NCBI RefSeq assembly: GCF_003027925.1
Contig: NZ_PYPS01000009.1
Location: 62,001 to 126,000 of the forward strand
Direction of reading: 5' to 3'
Length of the DNA stretch: 64,000 nt
From: Micromonospora sp. RP3T
GTDB lineage: Bacteria; Actinomycetota; Actinomycetes; Mycobacteriales; Micromonosporaceae
In this document: positions 58,605-64,000 of the stretch, in pieces
Numbering within the stretch: position 1 is the stretch's first letter
How the letters are laid out: every line of letters begins with the position of its first letter
Program-made: the position numbers and the translations under genes
The notes under the pieces: model-generated
What the model was told of the DNA's origin: nothing
Database searches by the model: none
Seen by the model: only the letters and a program-made list of their open reading frames with translations

Positions 58605-60045
58605 CCAGCCCACGGTGGCGCTGCCGGTGATCCGGACCGGGCCCACCGCACCGCCCGCCCGTCGTCGGCCGGGCCATACGCTCACCGCCCGTGCGGTGCT
58701 CGTGACCTGTGCGGTGGCGTTGGTGTCGGTGCTGGTCACCGCGCTGGTGGCGGTGCCGTTGGCGGTACGCGGCGCGGAACGGCGGGACCAGGAGGCGCTG
58801 GCCGCGCAGGCCCGGCTCGCCGCCGACGTGCTGCGCGTCCGCGCGGTACGCCAGCGCGACAGTGCCGGGGACCGGCTCATCCGGCAGCTCCGCCAGCAGC
58901 AGATCGACGTGTACCTGGTCCGCGACGGCCGGGCCGACCGCAGTGGCCTGCCCGCGCCGCTGGTCGCCCGGGTGGCCGCCGGCGGCAACGTCTCCGGCCG
59001 GCGACTCGTCGACGGGGAACGCCGGCTCGTCGAGGCACGGGCGCTGCCCGGCGGCGACGGGGTGGTGCTCACCCGCGCCGCCACCGCCGGCCCCTGGCGG
59101 CAGGTGCTGCGCGGGCTCTGGCTGCCGCTGCTCGCCGGGCTCGCCGCCGGGGCGGTCGCCGGGCTGCTGCTGGCCCGCCGGCTGGCCCGACCGATCCGCG
59201 TCGCGGCCACCGCCGCCGCCCGGCTCCGGGCCGGGGACCGGGCGGTCCGGGTGCCGGTCGAGCCGCCCGACGAGGTGGCCGACCTGGCGTACGCGCTCAA
59301 CGGGCTGGCCGCCGCGCTGGCCACCAGCGAGGGCCGGCAGCGTGAGTTCCTGCTCTCCGTCTCGCACGAGTTGCGGACGCCGCTCACCGCCATCCGGGGC
59401 TACGCCGAGGCACTTGCCGACGGCGTGCTCGACGCGGACGCGGTGCCGGCGACCGGGCGTACCGTGCTGGCCGAGGCCGAGCATCTGGACCGGCTGGTCA
59501 GCGACCTGTTGGCGCTGGCCCGGTTGGAGGCGGCCGACTTTCCGCTGGAACCGGTGCGGGTGGACCTGGCCCGGCTCGCCGCCGACGTGGAGCGCACCTG
59601 GTCGGACCGGTGCACGGCGGTCGGGGTGCCGTTCCGGGTGGAGACGCCGGGCGGGCCGGTGCCGGCGTACACCGATCCGGGCCGGATCCGGCAGGTGGTC
59701 GACGGGCTGCTGGAGAACGCGCTGCGGGTCGTACCCCCGGGGGCGCCGGTGGTGCTCGCGGTCCGGCCCGCCGGCGTGGACCCGGCGGCCGGCGGGGTCC
59801 TGGAGGTCCGCGACGGCGGGCCCGGCTTCACCGACGACGACCTGGCGGTGGCGTTCGAGCGGGGCGCGCTGCACCAGCGCTACCGGGGGGTGCGCAAGGT
59901 CGGCAGCGGGCTGGGGCTGGCGCTCGCCGCCGGGCTGGTGCGCCGGCTGGGCGGCGACATCGCCGCCGGGCACGCGCCGGAGGGCGGCGCGGCGTTCACG
60001 GTCCGGCTGCCCGGAGATCCTTACCTGGCTCGAACATCGGCCTGA
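58597..60045 (+). CDS. Sensor histidine kinase (HisKA/HATPase, HAMP)
   Basis: A 482-residue membrane kinase. Two helices (about 30-55 and 165-190) flank an extracytoplasmic sensor with ARLAADVLRVRAVRQRDSAG. HAMP (around RRLARPIRVAATAAARLRAG), then His257 in SVSHELRTPLTAIRGY, N-box GLLENALRVVPPG, G1 box VRDGGPGFTDDDLA and G2 KVGSGLGLALAAGLV. It phosphorylates the upstream OmpR-type regulator. The stimulus is unknown. Confidence 0.93.
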   Translation: MPDQPTVALPVIRTGPTAPPARRRPGHTLTARAVLVTCAVALVSVLVTALVAVPLAVRGAERRDQEALAAQARLAADVLRVRAVRQRDSAGDRLIRQLRQQQIDVYLVRDGRADRSGLPAPLVARVAAGGNVSGRRLVDGERRLVEARALPGGDGVVLTRAATAGPWRQVLRGLWLPLLAGLAAGAVAGLLLARRLARPIRVAATAAARLRAGDRAVRVPVEPPDEVADLAYALNGLAAALATSEGRQREFLLSVSHELRTPLTAIRGYAEALADGVLDADAVPATGRTVLAEAEHLDRLVSDLLALARLEAADFPLEPVRVDLARLAADVERTWSDRCTAVGVPFRVETPGGPVPAYTDPGRIRQVVDGLLENALRVVPPGAPVVLAVRPAGVDPAAGGVLEVRDGGPGFTDDDLAVAFERGALHQRYRGVRKVGSGLGLALAAGLVRRLGGDIAAGHAPEGGAAFTVRLPGDPYLARTSA

Positions 60046-60101
60046 CGGTCCGCTCGCGCCGGTGCGGAACGCTGACGACACCACCGACGAGAGGAACACC
60101 G

Positions 60102-60761
60102 ATGGCACGTCAGCGAATCGTCACCGGAGCCACCGCGCTGCTCACCGCCGCGGCACTCGGCCTCGCCGGGTGCGGCGCGGCGCAGACCGGCGCCGACGCG
60201 GCCCGGGAGACCGCGGTCGAGGTGGCCGCCGCCATGGGCACCGACGGGCAGGCCCTGGCCGCGCTCGGCGTCGACCCGGCCGACCTGGACGTCGATCCGG
60301 TCGCGGCGCCCGCCCCGTCGGCCGCCGGCACGCCTGCGGCGCAGGGCGGCTCCGGCACGCCGACGGAGCTGGCCGACTCCGGCACGCCGGACGAGCAGGC
60401 CGGGCCGGACCGCAAGGGGGACCGGGCGCAGGACTGGCGCAAGCGGCACCGGGCCCGGGTGCTGCTGCGCAAGAACCGGCTGCACGGCGAGGTCGTGGTG
60501 CAGACCAAGGAGAACGGGACGAAGACGGTAGCCGTCCAGCGCGGTGCGGTGACCGCTGTCGACGCGAAGTCGATGACCGTGAAGTCCGCCGACGGCTTCA
60601 CCATGACCTGGACGTTCGGCGAGAAGCTGCGGGTGGTCGAGCGTCGCGCGACGATCCAGGCGAGCGAGATCAAGGTCGGTACGACGGTCGGCGTGGCCGG
60701 TGCCAAGGAGGGGGACAAGGGCGTCGCCCGGCTGGTCGTGGTGCCGCTCCGCCAGGAGTAA
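60102..60761 (+). CDS. Small hypothetical lipoprotein downstream of the two-component pair
   Basis: A 219-residue exported protein from ATG 60102 (GAGAGGAA site). Lipobox LGLAGCGAAQ is cleaved at Cys24. Then a long Ala/Pro/Asp linker and a basic helix (KRHRARVLLRKNRLHGEVVV) lead to a small beta domain (VAVQRGAVTAVDAKSMTVKS, FTMTWTFGEKLRVV, GTTVGVAGAKEGDKGVARLV) resembling DUF5666/OB-like folds. It lies 57 bp after the kinase and may be its target or modulator. Function unknown. Confidence 0.75.
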   Translation: MARQRIVTGATALLTAAALGLAGCGAAQTGADAARETAVEVAAAMGTDGQALAALGVDPADLDVDPVAAPAPSAAGTPAAQGGSGTPTELADSGTPDEQAGPDRKGDRAQDWRKRHRARVLLRKNRLHGEVVVQTKENGTKTVAVQRGAVTAVDAKSMTVKSADGFTMTWTFGEKLRVVERRATIQASEIKVGTTVGVAGAKEGDKGVARLVVVPLRQE

Positions 60762-60840
60762 GGTGGGCGGGCTGTCGTGACCTCAGGAATCTGCCAGGCT
60801 ACGCTATGCCCCGACCTGCCGTCACCTCCATGGAGAACCC

Positions 60841-61551
60841 GTGAAGCTTTCGATCCTCATGCCGGTCTACAACGAGGAAGAACGCATCGCGGACGCCCTC
60901 AAGCAGGCGTTGGCGGTGGACTACCCGTGCGAGATAGAGCTGGTCGTCGTGGACGACGGCAGCCGGGACGGCACCGGCGAGGTGCTCGGCCGGGTGGACG
61001 ACGCCCGGCTGCGGGTGATCACCCATCCGCGCAACGCCGGCAAGGGCGCGGCCATCAAGACGGCCGTCGACAACGCCGAGGGTGAATACATGGTCATCCT
61101 CGACGCCGACCTGGAGTACGACCCGCAGGACATCCCGCGCCTGCTGCAGCCGGTGCTCGACGGGCACGCCACCGTGGTCTACGGCAATCGCACGTTCGGC
61201 AGCCACAGCTCCTACAGCTTCTGGTACGTGATGGGCAACAAGGGCGTCACGCTGGCGGCCAACGTGCTCTACAACTCCTACATCGGCGACCTGGAGACCT
61301 GCTTCAAGCTGATGCCGTTGGCGCTCTACCGCTCGCTCCAGGTGCGTTCCCGGGGCTTCGGCATGGAGGCCGAGGTCACCGGCAAGCTGCTCCGCCAGCG
61401 CATCCGCCCCTACGAGGTGCCGATCAGCTACCGCGCCCGGGGCCGCGAAGAGGGCAAGAAGATCACCTGGAAGGACGGCGTCGAGGCGATCTGGATCCTG
61501 GCCCGCGAGCGCGCCCGCCGCCGCCCGGCCGGTCCCGCCGCCGCGCGCTGA
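60841..61551 (+). CDS. Family 2 glycosyltransferase (DPM1/GtrB-like)
   Basis: A 236-residue GT-A enzyme from GTG 60841. LSILMPVYNEEERIADALKQ, VVVDDGSRDGTGEVL, and DxD in VILDADLEYDPQDIPRLLQ are diagnostic, with YGNRTFGSHSSYSFWYVMGN following. It resembles polyprenyl-phosphate mannose/glucose synthases but has no C-terminal membrane helices, so it is the cytosolic type. It would make a lipid-linked sugar donor for surface glycans. Followed by a strong hairpin. Confidence 0.92.
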   Translation: MKLSILMPVYNEEERIADALKQALAVDYPCEIELVVVDDGSRDGTGEVLGRVDDARLRVITHPRNAGKGAAIKTAVDNAEGEYMVILDADLEYDPQDIPRLLQPVLDGHATVVYGNRTFGSHSSYSFWYVMGNKGVTLAANVLYNSYIGDLETCFKLMPLALYRSLQVRSRGFGMEAEVTGKLLRQRIRPYEVPISYRARGREEGKKITWKDGVEAIWILARERARRRPAGPAAAR

Positions 61552-61562
61552 CCCGACGCACC

Positions 61563-61593
61563 GGAACCCCGCACCCCGGCGGTGCGGGGTTCC
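61563..61593. terminator. Bidirectional hairpin terminator
   Basis: GGAACCCCGCACC (61563-61575) pairs perfectly with 61581-61593 across a 5-base loop between the convergent genes ending at 61551 and 61600. Confidence 0.8.
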
Positions 61594-61599
61594 TTCGCG

Positions 61600-62484
61600 T
61601 CACGCGCCGAGGAACGCGTCGACGGAACGGCGCAGCCCGGCCGCGTCCAGCCCGTGCCAGCGGTCGTGGTCCGCCGGGCCGCCGTAGCGGCGCAGCTCCG
61701 TCCGGCCGACGCCGAGCGCGAGCAGCCGGTGCGGCCGGTCGGCCAGCGCGTCGGACACCACCCGGGTGGACGTGCCGGCCAGGTACGGCTCGACCAGGAT
61801 CACCTCGCCGCCGGCCAGCGCCCGCAGCCCGGCCGTGTCGAACGGCCGGGGCCGGTGGGTGTACGCCACCGTGACCGGCAGGTCCGCCACCGCGTGCAGC
61901 GCCGCGTCCAGCACCGGCCCGACCGCCACCAGCAGCGGCGCGCCCGGCCCGGCGTCCCGGACCACCCGCAGGTCACCCGCCTCCGGGTACGCGGACGCGT
62001 TGCCCCCGGTCGACAGCCGCAGGTACGCCGGGTCGGTCCCGCACACCACGTCCCGCAGCAGCGGTCGCACCTCGTCCGGGTGACCCGGCACGTGCACGGT
62101 CCACCCGTCGAGCGTGTCGATCAGGCTCACGTCGGCCGGCGCGAGATGGGTCCGACCGGCCGCCGCCCGGTCGTACGAGGCGCCGATGCTGACCAGCACC
62201 GCGCCGACCCCCTGGTGGTCGAGATCCAGCTTGATCTGCTCGTACGCCCGCTCGACGAGGAACGGGGCGTAGCTGTGCACGATCGGCCGCTGCCCGGTCA
62301 ACGCCAGCCCGCCGGCCACCCCGATCATGAGCTGTTCCCGGATCCCGACGTTGACCACCCGGTCCGGGTGGCGGGCGGCGGCCGGGGCGAACGCGGCGGC
62401 GGAGATGTCCGCCAGCACGAGCACGCTCCTCGGGTCCGTCAGCACCTCCTCGGCGCTGGTCACGAACGCGTCCCGCATGGTCAT
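61600..62484 (-). CDS. Transketolase-like subunit, pyrimidine-binding and C-terminal half
   Basis: A 294-residue protein covering the second half of transketolase. RVVNVGIREQLMIGVAGGLALTG carries the catalytic Glu (in GIREQL) that activates thiamine diphosphate. The rest follows the transketolase C-terminal order, ending in GGEVILVEPYLAGTSTRV. ATG 62484 is chosen for GGGGAG at 5 bases; GTG 62490 is in frame. It is useful only with the partner encoded immediately upstream. Split transketolases occur in secondary metabolism and some central pathways; the substrate is unknown. Confidence 0.87.
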   Translation of the reverse strand: MTMRDAFVTSAEEVLTDPRSVLVLADISAAAFAPAAARHPDRVVNVGIREQLMIGVAGGLALTGQRPIVHSYAPFLVERAYEQIKLDLDHQGVGAVLVSIGASYDRAAAGRTHLAPADVSLIDTLDGWTVHVPGHPDEVRPLLRDVVCGTDPAYLRLSTGGNASAYPEAGDLRVVRDAGPGAPLLVAVGPVLDAALHAVADLPVTVAYTHRPRPFDTAGLRALAGGEVILVEPYLAGTSTRVVSDALADRPHRLLALGVGRTELRRYGGPADHDRWHGLDAAGLRRSVDAFLGA

Positions 62485-62486
62485 GG

Positions 62487-63170
62487 TCACTCCCCGTCGG
62501 TGACGGCCGCGACGACGACGTGCGGCCGGTGGTGGTCGTGCCCGGTCAGGGCGGCGTGCAGGGCGTCGTGGTCGTGGCCGTCCACGGTGGCGGCGGTCCA
62601 CCCGTTGACGGTGAACCGGCTGGCGGCGCCACCCGGCCAGCCGTGCGTGGCGGAGCGGTTGTCCACCACGATCGCGGTCAGGTTGGCCAGGCCGGTCGCA
62701 CCCGCGTACGCGATCGCCTCGTGGTTGGCGCCCTCGTCCAGTTCGGCGTCGCCGAGCAGCACGTACACCCGGGGGTCGGAGCGGCCCTGGGCCCGCAGGC
62801 CGAGCGCGGTGCCCACGCCCAGCCCGAGCCCGTGGCCGAGCGACCCGGAACCGATCTCCACACCCGGCACCAGCGTCCGGTCCGGGTGGTCGCCGAGCCG
62901 GCTGGCCGGCCCGCCCTGGTCGTCCAGCCACTCGACCGGCACGAAGCCCCGCGCGGCGAGCAGCGCGTAGTAGCCGGCGACCGCGTGCCCCTTGGAGAGC
63001 AGGAACCGGTCCCGGTCGGGGTCGGCCACGGTCGCCGGGGTGATCCGGAGCACCCGGTCGTAGAGCACGTGGAGCACGTCCAGCGTCGAGTACACGTTCG
63101 GGCCGAACTCGCGGCCGGCGCGGACCCGCTCCAGCAGCGCGGCCAGCTCGGTGGCGGTGGTCGTCGTCAT
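62487..63170 (-). CDS. Transketolase-like subunit, thiamine-diphosphate-binding half
   Basis: A 227-residue protein from ATG 63170. It has STLDVLHVLYDRVLRITP, the LSKGHAVAGYYALLAARGF motif with the active-site His, GVEIGSGSLGHGLGLGVGTA, and the TPP-binding LLGDAELDEGANHEAIAYA. It forms a heterodimer with the following gene product (2 bp separates the stop from the next ATG). Small enough that the pair together match one normal transketolase chain. It is divergent from a soxR gene 46 bp away. Confidence 0.88.
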   Translation of the reverse strand: MTTTTATELAALLERVRAGREFGPNVYSTLDVLHVLYDRVLRITPATVADPDRDRFLLSKGHAVAGYYALLAARGFVPVEWLDDQGGPASRLGDHPDRTLVPGVEIGSGSLGHGLGLGVGTALGLRAQGRSDPRVYVLLGDAELDEGANHEAIAYAGATGLANLTAIVVDNRSATHGWPGGAASRFTVNGWTAATVDGHDHDALHAALTGHDHHRPHVVVAAVTDGE

Positions 63171-63185
63171 GCCGATAGCCTCGAA

Positions 63186-63203
63186 CCTCAACCGAACTTC
63201 ACC
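63186..63203. promoter_or_regulatory. Imperfect sox-box-like site
   Basis: CCTCAACCGAACTTCACC matches the SoxR consensus CCTCAAGTTAACTTGAGG at 12 of 18 positions, centred between the divergent transketolase and soxR starts. Weak half on the right; the call rests mainly on the adjacent soxR gene. Confidence 0.35.
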
Positions 63204-63216
63204 TCAAGGTCCTGTG

Positions 63217-63669
63217 ATGCACGAGGCAACGCTCACCATCGGCCAGCTCGCCGAGCGCAGCGGCGTGGCACCCTCCGCGCTGCGCTACTACGAGCGGCTC
63301 GGCCTGATCCACGCCGCCCGCACCGGCGGCAACCAGCGCCGCTACGCCCGCACCGAGCTGCGTCGGGTGGCCTTCGTCCGGATCTCCCAGCAGGTCGGCG
63401 TCTCGCTGGACGAGATCCGGGAGGCGTTGGACTCGCTGCCCGCCGGCCGCACACCCACCCCGGAGGACTGGGCGGCGCTCTCCCGGGGCTGGCGGGAGCG
63501 GCTGGACGAGCGGATCCGACTGCTCGGCAAGCTCCGCGACGACCTGGACGGCTGCATCGGCTGCGGCTGCCTGTCGTTGCAGCGCTGCACGCTCTACAAC
63601 CCCGGCGACTCGCTGGCCGCCGAGGGCCCCGGCGCGCGCCTGGTGCTCCCGCGCGCCGACCCGGGCTGA
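63217..63669 (+). CDS. soxR: Redox-sensing MerR-family regulator SoxR
   Basis: A 150-residue regulator. ATG 63217 (GTG 63214 adjacent) opens with HEATLTIGQLAERSGVAPSA, the MerR winged helix with LRYYERLGLIHAARTGGNQR, a dimerisation helix, and the SoxR cysteine cluster CIGCGCLSLQRC (C-x2-C-x-C-x5-C) for a [2Fe-2S] centre. It is activated by redox-cycling compounds or nitric oxide. In actinobacteria SoxR usually controls a few oxidoreductase genes, consistent with the neighbouring quinone oxidoreductase and split transketolase. Confidence 0.93.
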   Translation: MHEATLTIGQLAERSGVAPSALRYYERLGLIHAARTGGNQRRYARTELRRVAFVRISQQVGVSLDEIREALDSLPAGRTPTPEDWAALSRGWRERLDERIRLLGKLRDDLDGCIGCGCLSLQRCTLYNPGDSLAAEGPGARLVLPRADPG

Positions 63670-63672
63670 GCG

Positions 63673-64000
63673 TCACCGCACCAGCAGCACCTTGCCCAGG
63701 TGGTCGCTCGTCTCCACCAGCCGGTGCGCGTCGGCGGCGTCCGCCATGTCCACCCTGGCGTGCACCACCGGCCGGACCCGGCCGGCCGCCACCAGCGGCC
63801 ACACCTGCTCGCGTACGCCCCGGACGATCGCCGCCTTCTCGGCGAGCGGGCGGGAGCGCAGCGCGGTGGCGTGCACCGAGGCCCGCTTCGCCAGCAGCAT
63901 CCCGAGGTCGAGTTCGCCCTTGCGCCCGCCCTGCATGCCGATCACCACGAGCCGGCCGCCGGTCGCCAGCGCCGCCACGTTCCGGGGCAGGTAGGACGCG
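63673..64000 (-). CDS. NAD(P)H:quinone oxidoreductase (zinc-independent MDR family), N-terminus cut by the window edge
   Basis: The visible C-terminal 109 codons read ASYLPRNVAALATGGRLVVI, GMQGGRKGELDLGMLLAKRA, then SVHATALRSRPLAEKAAIVR and end DHLGKVLLVR, the pattern of PIG3/quinone-oxidoreductase members of the medium-chain dehydrogenase family. The frame is open past base 64000. It is convergent with soxR (3 bp between stops), so it may be a SoxR-regulated gene read from the other side or simply a neighbour. Confidence 0.85.
   Translation of the reverse strand, partial: ASYLPRNVAALATGGRLVVIGMQGGRKGELDLGMLLAKRASVHATALRSRPLAEKAAIVRGVREQVWPLVAAGRVRPVVHARVDMADAADAHRLVETSDHLGKVLLVR

Noticed and set aside
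1..64000. CRISPR array, tRNA or rRNA genes
   Set aside because: No regularly spaced direct repeats of 25-40 bases and no recognisable cloverleaf or rRNA sequence was found by reading both strands; this was by eye, so a tRNA scan would be needed to be certain.

Overview
The window is a chromosomal stretch from a high-GC actinomycete, most likely Micromonosporaceae (Micromonospora or a close relative). The pointers are very high GC with strong third-position bias, frequent GTG starts, tightly overlapping operons, Scr1-type DUF5753/DUF397 pairs, LytR-CpsA-Psr (LCP) ligases and a GC-rich intergenic repeat family. No rRNA, tRNA, CRISPR array, prophage or insertion sequence was recognised. The first and last genes run off the window.

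1-24 kb: two LCP ligases and a UDP-glucuronate decarboxylase-like epimerase; an ActP/DUF485 acetate-transport pair under a CRP-like palindrome; a putative zincin; a flavin reductase beside a frameshifted small gene and a decayed DUF5753 regulator with its DUF397 partner; an ABC exporter; a second ActP-like symporter behind a cluster of DnaA-box-like sites; an Uma2 nuclease; a Cna-B-type surface protein; a LytTR/LytS pair; a priming sugar transferase, an Fpg/Nei glycosylase, a GT4 glycosyltransferase, a PhyH oxygenase and a SpoU methyltransferase.

24-30 kb: an XRE regulator co-transcribed with two tiny overlapping genes, opposite a DUF5753/DUF397 pair; a small gene broken by a 5-bp tandem duplication; and a three-gene cassette (nucleotidyltransferase, glycerol-1-phosphate-dehydrogenase-like enzyme, CDP-alcohol phosphatidyltransferase) that looks like a complete route to a phosphodiester-linked polyol or lipid headgroup. 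Three copies of a 56-bp repeat lie at 3.2, 27.0 and 30.1 kb.

30-50 kb: the main accessory locus, a probable sulfated-exopolysaccharide cluster. A leftward, translationally coupled operon encodes a Wzz-like protein with a degenerate kinase domain, a DUF3048 lipoprotein, an O-antigen-ligase/polymerase, a kinase-fold protein, two sulfotransferases and a Wzx-like flippase, followed by a GH26-like lipoprotein and a large propeller/malectin secreted protein. The divergent operon encodes an Alg14/Alg13-like split glycosyltransferase, a third sulfotransferase and a GT2 enzyme. A membrane-anchored GH26-like protein and a CysQ-type PAP phosphatase follow. The phosphatase would clear the PAP by-product of three PAPS-dependent sulfotransferases, so the locus makes sense as one pathway. 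The priming transferase at 18.3-19.9 kb, the GT4 at 21 kb and the UDP-xylose-type enzyme at 2.2 kb may feed it.

50-64 kb: mostly housekeeping: aminotransferase, CorA, cyclophilin, rhomboid protease, PH-domain protein, thiolase, an OmpR/HK pair with a lipoprotein, a DPM-like GT2, a split transketolase divergent from a SoxR regulator, and a truncated quinone oxidoreductase.
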